Below, piece after piece: positions 26,501 through 34,047 of a stretch of DNA of 56,266 nucleotides. The stretch's first letter is position 1, and every line of letters begins with the position of its first letter. Made by a program: the position numbers and the translations under genes. The stretch spans positions 1-56,266 of the forward strand of contig NZ_JANTYS010000024.1 in the NCBI RefSeq assembly GCF_024808255.1. The letters are read 5' to 3'. The notes under the pieces were generated by a model. It worked only from the letters and a program-made list of their open reading frames with translations, was not told the origin of the DNA and did no database searches. Origin of the DNA: Mucilaginibacter dorajii. GTDB lineage: Bacteria > Bacteroidota > Bacteroidia > Sphingobacteriales > Sphingobacteriaceae.

Positions 26501-27001
26501 TTCTCCTTCAGCTTCCTTATCGACGGGCAGTTTGGCGGCCAGATTTATGAGGCAGGCGCCAGGTGGACCAACTATTTTGGTAACTCCGAAGCCTCCCTGG
26601 TAGGGCGCGATGGTACCTATATTCCTAACGGAGTTATTAATACAGGTACAGCAACAGCCCCTATCTACACTAAAAACACGCTGCCATTCAGTCCTTATAT
26701 TCAATATAACGATGGAGGTAATGCCGATAAAAGCGCCGATGAAGCTCATGTATTTAGCCGCACGTTTATCAAATTCAGGCAAATATCATTAGGTTATAGC
26801 TTGCCGAAAAGCGTGTTAGGCAATAGCCACATCCGCTCGGTTACTTTCTCGCTTATTGGCCGGAACCTTTTTTATCTCAAGAAAAACCTGCCAACGTTTG
26901 ATCCCGAAGCATCAGACAGTATTGCCCAGGGCTATGGATATGATAGCGGCGCGCTGCCAACCAGCCGCACTTATGGCTTCAACTTAAATGTTACCTTTTA
27001 A
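23504..27001 (+). CDS. SusC/RagA family TonB-dependent receptor with STN domain
   Basis: Outer-membrane importer of 1165 residues. It has a long signal region (hydrophobic core TTLFMVIAFMQCSASAFSQ), an STN domain at about 48-115 (signalling to FecR), a carboxypeptidase-regulatory-like beta domain at about 128-215 (GKVVDDKGEALPGASIKLKG), a plug domain (VVTALGIKKDEKQLGYSISQ, YVVDGVPINS) and a 22-strand barrel ending NLNVTF. A later ATG at 23570 is possible as start. It works with SusD as a lidded importer; the STN domain links ligand binding to the ECF sigma/FecR pair just upstream. The ligand is unknown, with no hydrolase beside it. Confidence 0.93.
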   Translation: MKLNAFLMAIYKPWLPKKILLVMKLTTLFMVIAFMQCSASAFSQKINLDATNVPLKKVLQAINKQNGYLFFYDTKDVRNKNITVKVKDASMDEALSACLKNLPLTYKIVNNTVFLQEKEYTAANVMQLTIKGKVVDDKGEALPGASIKLKGTNLGVSADANGAFSINVPDEKSVLIVSFVGFAPKEVTVGNNTFLTISLNASGKLSEVVVTALGIKKDEKQLGYSISQIGGEEVSLTREPTFINALEGKVAGLVVQSPPNGPGGSSRVILRGNSSFSGSNQPLYVVDGVPINSTTRENSDDGGKVYGGSDPGDGLSSINPDDIETISVLKGASAAALYGGGAQAGVILITTKKGKKGEGLGISFNSNTVLEKMVPYDHLQTEYGRGYLGRPYTPADYSDPIFYGQLGDNSGDPPGWSWGGKLDGRPFLDIDGKTKPYVSQPASKNFDRFFNTGVTTTNSLAFTKGTENGSYRVSLSQTKDNLPTPGEKYERYNAVIRATQDYGTRLHTDFKVDLSRTLRINAPLLRGDGRGSFGLAYPRIASSTDITLLDAKTPDGKYLSTYNANPYVQIEQVTNNQTQNRILSSGNITYDITSHLHANLIAGYDYINTPALFVVRPNNVINTNGVYRTTTIEQQKSDVRAMLSYDHKFANLTVNAFAGAELQNSQQYSLDLYSEGLADPNLLNFNNASNVHPPTESHTPRYKTNSVFASVQFGYNDYLFLEVTGRNDWYSALSSTRPDFKPNLFYPSANLSFVFTDALKIDPSILSFGKIRASIGQTGSNPTPQLTDLTFTLKPPVNGITNAEITGGTVPPPSLKPETTTETEIGTELKFFQNRLSLDFAYYYKKSDNFLLQSTISNASTYNSLYFNAGSMYNRGVELAVNGSPIKTRDFTWNVGFNGAKNKNMVTALDPTIGANGISHYYNIKSKVGYPLGSIFGSTFLKNAQGQDVYVPVNSRYGTSDASQPNNAVIKDVNNNESYLGSANPNWSGGITNTFTYKNFSFSFLIDGQFGGQIYEAGARWTNYFGNSEASLVGRDGTYIPNGVINTGTATAPIYTKNTLPFSPYIQYNDGGNADKSADEAHVFSRTFIKFRQISLGYSLPKSVLGNSHIRSVTFSLIGRNLFYLKKNLPTFDPEASDSIAQGYGYDSGALPTSRTYGFNLNVTF

Positions 27002-27010
27002 CCATATAGA

Positions 27011-27016
27011 AAGGAG
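27011..27016 (+). promoter_or_regulatory. Shine-Dalgarno-like sequence before susD
   Basis: AAGGAG ends 6 bp upstream of the susD ATG at 27023. Good Shine-Dalgarno sequences are scarce in Bacteroidota and I saw no other as clear in this window. Confidence 0.45.
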
Positions 27017-27022
27017 AAAATC

Positions 27023-28498
27023 ATGAAAAATTTATTTAACAGCATATTATTATTCTTTTTTATAGTAACGGTGCTTACCGGTTGTACAAAGGATTTTGCC
27101 AAATACAACTTAAACCCCGATGCCATAACCTCTGTTGATCCGGGCGCATTGTTATCAGACGCGATGGTTAATACATCCAATGTAGATATGTTTCCGCGTA
27201 CTGCTTACTGCCACGCGTTTATGCAATACGGTTACGCTAATGATTGGCCGGGTAATGCTTATGTTGCAACAGATGATGTATCGCAACGCTACTGGAACAA
27301 TTTTTACAGGCCGGCTTTAAATGACCTGGAATATATTGTACCGGTACTAAAAGCCCGCACAGATATGCAGTCAACCTATGCGGCTGCCCGGATATGGCGC
27401 GTGTTTATTTACCAGAAATTGACTGATTATTATGGCGATATCCCGTATAGCCAGGCTGGTAAAGCATTAAACGATAAGGTTTTTACACCTGTTTATGATC
27501 CGCAGCAACAAATCTATACCGATTTTGTAAAAGAGTTAAGAGAATCGATAACGCTTTTAACAAGTAATGCCAGTCAAAAAGTAAGTGGTGATCAGTTTTA
27601 TGGCGGCAGTGCTGCCCAGTGGAAAAAGCTGGCATCTTCTATGTTGCTGAAGATAGGTATGCGTTTAATCAAAGTCGATCCAACACAGGCATCTGCATTG
27701 GCAAAGGAGGCAATTGCCGATGGTGTAATGACCAGCAATGCCGATATGCCAATTTTATTGCACAATGCTGCCGCGCCAAATGGCTTTAATTTTACTTTAA
27801 ACGATGGTGAAAATGATTTCTTTTTGCATAAAACCCTGGTAACCGAAATGAAGGTAGCCGGCGATCCTCGTTTAGCGGTATACGGGGGTGTTTATAACAC
27901 CTTTATAGCCAACAGCGGTACCAAAACATTGCCTGTTGATACCACTCAATTTAATGGCTACAGCTTTAAAGCAACTGATCCGGCTCCAAACACGCGTGTT
28001 AACTACGATGCATTTGGCCAAAAGGATACCCCTTTCTTTGATTTCGCTTACGCCGAAGTTGAGTTTTTAACCGCTGAAGCCATAGTACGCGGATACATTA
28101 CAGGCAGCGCCGCCGACCATTATAAGGCAGGTATCACGGGCCACATGCAATCGTTAGCTAAGCTATCGGGTGGCCCGGTAATTACCGACGCGCAAATAAG
28201 TGCTTATCTTACTAAAAACCCTCTTCCGGCGGCTGCCGAAGCTCAAATATCAAAAATCAACACCGAATTTTGGGTTGCAGGTTTTGTTTTTGACGCTGAT
28301 GAAGTTTGGGCCAACTGGCGACGTACCGGCTACCCGGTTTTAACCCCTAACCCGGGTACATCGGGCGTTATACCCCGAAAAATTCCTTACCCGCAATCGG
28401 AGTTTAATTTAAATAATGCCAACGTCACCGCTGCATTGGCAAACTACGGTGGTACCAATAACTTTAATGATAAAGCCCGCGTTTGGTGGGATAAATAA
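27023..28498 (+). CDS. SusD-like surface lipoprotein (SusD/RagB family)
   Basis: The 491-residue lipoprotein has lipobox VLTGC near residue 21. The body is helix-rich with TPR-like repeats and matches the SusD_2-type branch (KYNLNPDAITSVDPGALLSD, RIWRVFIYQKLTDYYGDIPYSQA, RIWRV-type TPR). It forms the lid of the SusC barrel and binds substrate at the cell surface. The gene starts 21 bp after susC. A strong terminator follows at 28524. Confidence 0.9.
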   Translation: MKNLFNSILLFFFIVTVLTGCTKDFAKYNLNPDAITSVDPGALLSDAMVNTSNVDMFPRTAYCHAFMQYGYANDWPGNAYVATDDVSQRYWNNFYRPALNDLEYIVPVLKARTDMQSTYAAARIWRVFIYQKLTDYYGDIPYSQAGKALNDKVFTPVYDPQQQIYTDFVKELRESITLLTSNASQKVSGDQFYGGSAAQWKKLASSMLLKIGMRLIKVDPTQASALAKEAIADGVMTSNADMPILLHNAAAPNGFNFTLNDGENDFFLHKTLVTEMKVAGDPRLAVYGGVYNTFIANSGTKTLPVDTTQFNGYSFKATDPAPNTRVNYDAFGQKDTPFFDFAYAEVEFLTAEAIVRGYITGSAADHYKAGITGHMQSLAKLSGGPVITDAQISAYLTKNPLPAAAEAQISKINTEFWVAGFVFDADEVWANWRRTGYPVLTPNPGTSGVIPRKIPYPQSEFNLNNANVTAALANYGGTNNFNDKARVWWDK

Positions 28499-28523
28499 CA
28501 GCTTGGTTTAGGTTGGTTTCGTT

Positions 28524-28559
28524 AAGGCCGCTTCCTGGTATCCAGGAGCGGCCTTTTTT
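28524..28559 (+). terminator. Intrinsic terminator after susD (locus 1)
   Basis: AAGGCCGCTTCCTGG pairs with CCAGGAGCGGCCTT, with one bulge, followed by TTTTTT. It is 26 bp past the susD stop and ends the ECF/FecR/SusCD unit. Confidence 0.85.
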
Positions 28560-28650
28560 GCATACACTCGTGGCAGCTATAGAAGTAATACAATAGTTTT
28601 GTGATTGATAAAAGCGCAAAATGTTATTGTGGTTGCATCCACAGGAAATC

Positions 28651-28683
28651 AAAAAGCCGCCATACCAAAGTAAAGCGGCTTTT
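28651..28683 (-). terminator. Intrinsic terminator for the ABC-F gene
   Basis: On the minus strand AAAAGCCGC pairs with GCGGCTTTTT, about 66 bp past the ABC-F stop. The A-run on one side and T-run on the other make it usable in both directions. Confidence 0.7.
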
Positions 28684-28748
28684 GTAGCGCGGTTGCGGAT
28701 CATTTTATACGGGAATTTGCACTATTCCGACTCTTCCCCGAAACCCAT

Positions 28749-30383
28749 TTATCCTTGTTCCACCTGCCTCAGGTTGTCCATTTTCTTGTAAGCTAAAAAT
28801 CCCTTGATGTCCTCAAAATGTTCACGGACGCGTTTATTACCAAACTCGAATACTTTTTTTACCAGCCCATCCAGGAAATCCCGGTCATGGGATACCAAAA
28901 TCAGCGTCCCGTCAAAATCCTTCAACGCGTCTTTGATAATGTCTTTGGTCTTCATATCCAAATGGTTGGTTGGCTCATCCAGTATCAACACGTTTACCGG
29001 TTCCAACAGCAGCTTGATCATGGCCAGGCGTGTTTTCTCGCCGCCCGAAAGCACCTTCACCTTTTTTGTAGTATCGTCGCCACTGAACATAAATGCACCC
29101 AAAAGGTCTTTGATCTTTACGGTGCCATCACTTAAAGGAATCTGGTCGATGGTTTCAAATACGGTTAAACTCTCGTCTAACAGCGAAGCCTGGTTTTGGG
29201 CAAAGTACCCGATTTTCGCATTGTGGCCTACTTTTAAACTTCCTTCAAAATCAATCTCGCCCATGATAGCTTTGATCATGGTCGACTTGCCTTCACCGTT
29301 TTTACCAACAAAAGCTACTTTTTCGCCCCGCTCAATCACCATAGCTGCTTTCTCAAACACAACGTGACTGCCATAGGTTTTTGTCAGCTCTTCAACCATT
29401 ACCGGATATTGACCAGAACGTGGCGATGGTGGAAATTTCAATCTTAAGGCCGAAGTATCTACCTCATCAATTTCGATGACCTCCAGCTTTTCGAGCATCT
29501 TCACCCGCGACTGCACCTGCAACGTTTTGGAGTAGGTACCTCTAAACCGGTCTATAAATTCCTGGTTATCGGCAATAAAACGCTGTTGTTCCTCGTAGGC
29601 TTTCAATTGGTGTACGCGCCTATCGGCACGCAGCTGCAGGTAATGGGTGTATTTGGCCTTATAATCGTATATCCTGCCCATGGTAACCTCAATGGTGCGG
29701 TTGGAAACATTATCTACAAAAGCACGGTCGTGCGAGATGACTATTACCGCCTTTGCCGAGTTGATCAGGAAATCCTCCAGCCATTGTATACTATCGATAT
29801 CCATATGGTTTGTAGGCTCATCCAGTAAGATCAGATCCGGTTTCTTTAAAAGAATTTTCGCCAGCTCGATACGCATGCGCCATCCGCCCGAAAACTCGGA
29901 AGTTTGGCGGGTAAAGTCTTTGCGTTCGAAACCTAAGCCTTTGAGTACTTTTTCAACCTCCGCATCATAATTAACCTCTTCCATCGAATAAAACTTCTCA
30001 CTCAGTTCCGATACCCGTTCAATCAGTTTCATGTAATCATCACTATCGTAGTCGGTACGGATAGTGAGTTGCTCATTCAACTCATCAAGGTCTTTTTGCA
30101 TCTGATTGGCTTCGTCAAATGCTTTCATCGTTTCTTCAAAAACGGTAACGTTATCATGGGTAAGCAAATGCTGTGGCAAATAGGCTATTACCGCGTCCTT
30201 GGGGCCGGTTACATTACCAGTAGTGGGTTTAGACGCACCGGCAATGATCTTAAGGATGGTCGACTTGCCTGCGCCGTTTTTGCCCATCAGGGCTATCTTA
30301 TCGTTCTCGTTTACCGAAAAAGTCACGTCACTAAATAAGGTGGTTCCGCCAAATGAAACGGAGATGTTATTTACATTAATCAC
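28749..30383 (-). CDS. ABC-F family ATPase
   Basis: Soluble ATPase with two ABC domains and no membrane segment, the class that acts on ribosomes. I start at the GTG at 30383 (VINVNNISVSFGG), giving 544 residues; the in-frame ATG at 30458 adds 25 residues upstream that look non-coding and overlap the promoter motif. Both domains are complete: Walker A GKNGAGKST and GKNGEGKST, signatures SGGWRMR and LSGGEKTR, Walker B LILLDEPTNHMD and VLILDEPTNHLD, with the inter-domain linker rich in charged residues. Closest to the YbiT/Uup-type translation factors; I do not assign a symbol. Confidence 0.9.
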   Translation of the reverse strand: MINVNNISVSFGGTTLFSDVTFSVNENDKIALMGKNGAGKSTILKIIAGASKPTTGNVTGPKDAVIAYLPQHLLTHDNVTVFEETMKAFDEANQMQKDLDELNEQLTIRTDYDSDDYMKLIERVSELSEKFYSMEEVNYDAEVEKVLKGLGFERKDFTRQTSEFSGGWRMRIELAKILLKKPDLILLDEPTNHMDIDSIQWLEDFLINSAKAVIVISHDRAFVDNVSNRTIEVTMGRIYDYKAKYTHYLQLRADRRVHQLKAYEEQQRFIADNQEFIDRFRGTYSKTLQVQSRVKMLEKLEVIEIDEVDTSALRLKFPPSPRSGQYPVMVEELTKTYGSHVVFEKAAMVIERGEKVAFVGKNGEGKSTMIKAIMGEIDFEGSLKVGHNAKIGYFAQNQASLLDESLTVFETIDQIPLSDGTVKIKDLLGAFMFSGDDTTKKVKVLSGGEKTRLAMIKLLLEPVNVLILDEPTNHLDMKTKDIIKDALKDFDGTLILVSHDRDFLDGLVKKVFEFGNKRVREHFEDIKGFLAYKKMDNLRQVEQG

Positions 30384-30407
30384 AGTATGGAAATATTGAA
30401 TTGTGCG

Positions 30408-30415
30408 CAAAGATA
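30408..30415 (-). promoter_or_regulatory. -7 promoter motif (TATCTTTG) of the ABC-F gene
   Basis: An exact TAnnTTTG motif on the minus strand, 24 bp upstream of the preferred GTG start. It lies inside the longer ATG-initiated ORF, which supports the shorter start. Confidence 0.6.
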
Positions 30416-30575
30416 AAAAAAGACATAGAATTATGGCAGGAGTATGCAGGGGACGCAAGGGAAATCGCTTTTAATATTTAACTTTATTTTCTCACAAGCT
30501 GAGCGTAGAATAAACACGAATTTAACTGCCCGTAAGATAGATTATAGCTAATTTCACCAATTTTTTTATCACATT

Positions 30576-30583
30576 TAAATTTG
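30576..30583 (+). promoter_or_regulatory. -7 promoter motif (TAAATTTG) ahead of repeat copy B
   Basis: An exact TAnnTTTG motif. A start point about 7 nt downstream falls at 30590, one base before the first base of the 124-bp repeat copy B (30591). If used, the repeat would be the leader of the gene at 30734. Confidence 0.5.
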
Positions 30584-30590
30584 TGCTACA

Positions 30591-30714
30591 GGGCAAACGC
30601 ATCTAACCAGGGTTAACATAACTTAACATATTTCAGAAGTATACTTTATAAATAATTGGTAATCAATATTTTATATTTTAACATGGTTAACACTAAACGG
30701 ATGTATGGCGCAAT
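30591..30714 (+). repeat. 124-bp repeat, copy B
   Basis: Same length and same conserved blocks as the reverse complement of 3226-3349. It ends 19 bp before the ATG at 30734. The central variable part contains the palindrome AAGTATACTT. See copy A for the comparison. Confidence 0.8.
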
Positions 30715-30733
30715 TAATTTATGAAAATTGAAT

Positions 30734-31459
30734 ATGACGAAACAAAAATTGTTGCTGCTTTTCATTGCCGTTTGTGCTATTTGGAATAGTGCAAAGGGGC
30801 AATCTTATTCGGTCGAATCTTTTGAAGGTCAAACGGTTAAAATTAACTTAACAGAGAAACCAACTAAGAAAACGTGGTATAGTGCAACAGTATCCTGCTT
30901 AACTGACAGTTTGTTTTTGGTAGATTATAATGGCATTAAAGAAGTTCATGTATTGGGTCATAAGTTTCTTGAAATTGTTTATGATACAAGAGGTGGCTCA
31001 GGATATCAGTCAAGAAATACAGTGATCTTATCCGTCAAAGAAAATAAGATGCATGTAGCAATACTCGTAAATTCTTTTGGTAAAGCTTTCGGAAGTGATA
31101 TTGATGGGAGCATTTATGTGGTTAAGTTTAATATAATTGGAAATAATAAAAGTAATTTTAAGTTAGTAGCTCACATTTATGATCGACATAACTCAAGTTC
31201 TTACCCCTCTAAAAATTACGTAAGAAATAAGAAAGTAATTTTAAACTTCGATTCCGTGCGAAATGTTTTTTATAGCGCCCACAAAAGGATAACTCAATCA
31301 TTTACTATAGACGATCCTAAAACGCAGCAATCGGGCAAACAAAAGATAAGCGGTACTTTACCCATCATTGCTTTGGTACCGGATAACTATTATTATATAA
31401 ACGGTGAATGGTACAAGAGAGGCTATGACGATAACTTGTTTAAAGAATATTATAGGTAA
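30734..31459 (+). CDS. Hypothetical exported protein
   Basis: A 241-residue product with a clear signal peptide (KLLLLFIAVCAIWNSAKGQS). I take the ATG at 30734; an in-frame TTG lies 6 bp upstream. The mature part is rich in Lys, Asn and Ser with beta-strand character and ends in an aromatic stretch, YYYINGEWYKRG. I do not recognise the family. AT content is high compared with neighbours. It may be led by the 124-bp repeat copy B. Confidence 0.65.
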   Translation: MTKQKLLLLFIAVCAIWNSAKGQSYSVESFEGQTVKINLTEKPTKKTWYSATVSCLTDSLFLVDYNGIKEVHVLGHKFLEIVYDTRGGSGYQSRNTVILSVKENKMHVAILVNSFGKAFGSDIDGSIYVVKFNIIGNNKSNFKLVAHIYDRHNSSSYPSKNYVRNKKVILNFDSVRNVFYSAHKRITQSFTIDDPKTQQSGKQKISGTLPIIALVPDNYYYINGEWYKRGYDDNLFKEYYR

Positions 31460-31532
31460 TCGTTTTACAATATTTAGAAGGTTTTGCCTTGTTCTGATAA
31501 TGTGGTTGACATCGACCTACCAACCCGAGAGA

Positions 31533-32285
31533 TTAAATCTTTTTCAGTTGCGGCCCGACTTTATCAAAGTATTCATGGAAGCCTGGTTGGGTTGCTGATT
31601 GCTTTATCCCGGGAAAACCACAATTGTCCATAGCTATGCGTAGGTAGTTGATGAATGTCGTTTGGTTAGGTTCATTCAAAAATAAATTATCTATAGCCGG
31701 CTCTGTTGTAAGTTGGATGGCATAAGCCGGGCCGCCGCTTATATTGTCTTTATGTAGGTAATCGGCTGCTAAATCTAAATAGGCAAATTCTTCATAGCCG
31801 TCGGCAAGAATGTCATTCATATACTCTTTCCAATCTTCATTAGTTACCTCATCTAAAAGATCATTAAGGCTATTGATCTGTAATGGATCTGAAAGCTGCC
31901 AAAGTATGTTTGGATTCGCTTCATAATCCCATCCAAAATTACAAGAGCCAACAATTTTATAAAATAGTTTTAGTGAATAAGGTACATACCCGAAACCATT
32001 CACGACATCATCCAAAGTAATAAGCAGCTTATCAGTATCGGGCAACGGCTTTAATAAGGGTCTTTGGAAGTTGAATTGAGAATCGGTATTTAAAACATAA
32101 CCGGTCTGCTGCAGTTCATGATAGATAATATCAAGATTGTATGCGACCCTGTTGAATGTCTCGATAAGTACATTATTTACATCTTCAAAATACGTGCCGT
32201 TAAAAGCATCAGCACCTAAGCTGTATATATCATTATAAACAGCGTTGCAATCCTTGCCATTTAAATATCTTTTATAAAAATTCAT
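31533..32285 (-). CDS. Hypothetical protein, possibly SMI1/KNR4-like
   Basis: A 250-residue acidic soluble protein without signal or membrane helices. A central segment (YVPYSLKLFYKIVGSCNFGWDYE) recalls the SMI1/KNR4 (SUKH) fold, whose bacterial members are often immunity proteins of polymorphic toxins, but the match is weak and no toxin is next to it. The gene ends 73 bp from the convergent 30734 gene. Treat the function as unknown. Confidence 0.6.
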   Translation of the reverse strand: MNFYKRYLNGKDCNAVYNDIYSLGADAFNGTYFEDVNNVLIETFNRVAYNLDIIYHELQQTGYVLNTDSQFNFQRPLLKPLPDTDKLLITLDDVVNGFGYVPYSLKLFYKIVGSCNFGWDYEANPNILWQLSDPLQINSLNDLLDEVTNEDWKEYMNDILADGYEEFAYLDLAADYLHKDNISGGPAYAIQLTTEPAIDNLFLNEPNQTTFINYLRIAMDNCGFPGIKQSATQPGFHEYFDKVGPQLKKI

Positions 32286-32321
32286 GTACTAATGTAAAGC
32301 AAATTACACTCTCGTCGGCTA

Positions 32322-33515
32322 TTAAAGCGCCCCAACAATCCCCCTCAAATAACCCTCATGATTTGATTTGCCAATCACCACATCCCGGCATTGGTTGAAG
32401 CCAACAAAACGTTTCAGCGCGTCCGCCAGTTTATGGAGCTGCGTTTCGTCCAGTGCCAGGTCTTCAAAGTGCAAATTGTGCACTATCAAAATCTTCTTTT
32501 TCCTGTCGGCTTTGGCATCCATGCGGGCCACAAAGGTATCGCCTATTAAAACTGGTAACGAAAAGTAGCCATACTTGCGTTTGGGCGCGGGCACAAAGCA
32601 TTCTACCTGGTAATCAAAATCAAAAAACAGTTTGAGCCGGTGCCTGAACACATTCAGCACATCAAATGGGGAAAGGATATAAACATCGCCGGAGAGTTGT
32701 ATCTCTTTATTTTGATAAGCAGGCAACATAAAATGAGGCGCGGTTTTAAGTCCATCTATTGTTACGCTGCAAATCAGCCCTTCGGCTGCCATTTTTTCCA
32801 GCTCCTTTTTCACCAGGTTGTTTTTAACGTGCCGGGCGCGCCAGGCCATTTCCTTTGCCGAGGCGATCCCCAGGGCAGTGAGCGTTTTGATGATCACGTG
32901 CCGGGCGTACTCCTGGGGGGTAGGCATAGTAGTGTCGGTACCATCGGGGATTAAATTTAGGGGGATGTCATATAGTTTCTTAAAGTCGCGCCGGCGGGTG
33001 GTCATCAGTCTGCCGTCCAGATACAACCGTTCCAACGCCACTTTTGATGGCCGCCAATCCCACCAGCCCGAGCTTGCTTCCTGCCGGTCGTTATCAAAAT
33101 CAGTCACCATCAGTGGCCCTTCTCTGCCAACCCTGTCCAGCACCTGTTCCATGAGGTTAATCTCGGCCCTTGATTGCGGTTTGCGGTTAGTGCCAAAGCT
33201 ATCCTTTACAACTAAGGAAAATCGAAAATCGTGCATGGGCATAAAGCCTGAGTCGGACATGAAAAATTCAAAGATGCGGCCATCCTCCTGCAAGTCGTAA
33301 AGCCAATCCGGTTCGTAATCGGGCACCCGTGCCGCAATGGAGTGATGGTGGGCGCGCTCAACAACGTAATTGGTATCAATCTGGATATAACCCAAATGGT
33401 CGATGAGTTTATAAACCGCCTCTGGCCCTGTGCCAAACGGTGCAGGCTGGGCCAGGCCAGCCGCGTGCAGGATGATTTTTCGGGCTTGTGGTATGCTAAG
33501 GGTAATATGGGGCAT
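32322..33515 (-). CDS. YcaQ-like winged-helix DNA glycosylase
   Basis: A 397-residue protein of the HTH_42/YcaQ family, whose studied members unhook DNA interstrand crosslinks. Typical segments are IQIDTNYVVERAHHHSIAARV near residue 37, WWDWRPSKVALERLYLDGRL (winged-helix), and a C-terminal ILSPFDVLNVFRHRLKLFFDFDYQVECFVP with YGYFSLPVL. The QVECFVPA region corresponds to the family's conserved core. No signal peptide. Complete length. Confidence 0.88.
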   Translation of the reverse strand: MPHITLSIPQARKIILHAAGLAQPAPFGTGPEAVYKLIDHLGYIQIDTNYVVERAHHHSIAARVPDYEPDWLYDLQEDGRIFEFFMSDSGFMPMHDFRFSLVVKDSFGTNRKPQSRAEINLMEQVLDRVGREGPLMVTDFDNDRQEASSGWWDWRPSKVALERLYLDGRLMTTRRRDFKKLYDIPLNLIPDGTDTTMPTPQEYARHVIIKTLTALGIASAKEMAWRARHVKNNLVKKELEKMAAEGLICSVTIDGLKTAPHFMLPAYQNKEIQLSGDVYILSPFDVLNVFRHRLKLFFDFDYQVECFVPAPKRKYGYFSLPVLIGDTFVARMDAKADRKKKILIVHNLHFEDLALDETQLHKLADALKRFVGFNQCRDVVIGKSNHEGYLRGIVGAL

Positions 33516-34047
33516 GGTTAAGCAAACTTAAAAAATAAAGATACGATGTAAAATTATGTGGTGGGAGGTGGAAAATTATTGGGGGGGGAATAAGGTGTCA
33601 AAAAAGGTGGTCATGCTGAGCCTGTCGAAGCACGTGGGCAAAGTACTCTGCACGCGTGCTTTCGAAAGGTTAGGTAACTCGAAAATACTACAGGTCATGT
33701 AAGTAAGTACTAAGCAACCACAAACTGTGCTTTACGCTTGTTTGGGTAACGAAAATAAGTAGTTTTAGCCGACAACATCGGCCTGCTCAGTTGCCGCGGG
33801 AGGGCTGTTACTTTTGAAGCCGCAAAAGTAGCCAAAACGGCTGTCAGCAGAAATGCTTCTTTGCGTTCAAGGCCTTTGCCCTGCAAAACCGCCAAAACCT
33901 GGGCCGGGATTATTTTGCCCCCGGCGCAATAGCCCTCTGCAGGCAAAAACTCCTATGCCCTGCCACCGCGCAGCCCCGCATTGTTTTGCCCGTTTTCGCC
34001 CGAAGCTGTTCTGCTGACGAATAGGGAAGACGAGGACTTTGGTTTCC
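33516..34047. other. 532-bp gap with repeat remnants and a GC-rich ORF-like segment
   Basis: Holds the ycaQ-like promoter, a degenerate palindrome (33611-33671, TCATGCTGAGCCTGTCGAAG) and a stretch at about 33710-34020 that is richer in G/C than its surroundings. A 78-codon ORF runs through it on the minus strand (33710-33946), with no signal, motif or recognised family. It may be a dispersed repeat or a decayed gene. Confidence 0.5.
33533..33540 (-). promoter_or_regulatory. -7 promoter motif (TAAGTTTG) of the ycaQ-like gene
   Basis: An exact TAnnTTTG motif on the minus strand 17 bp upstream of the ATG at 33515, giving a leader of roughly 10 nt. Confidence 0.55.

Noticed and set aside
28804..29367. 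187-codon ORF antisense to the ABC-F gene
   Set aside because: It is a shadow of the conserved ABC-F reading frame on the other strand and encodes nothing recognisable.
33710..33946. 78-codon ORF on the minus strand as a real gene
   Set aside because: No recognised family, no promoter or start context; it lies in a GC-rich stretch among repeats. Kept as a region note and a finding only.
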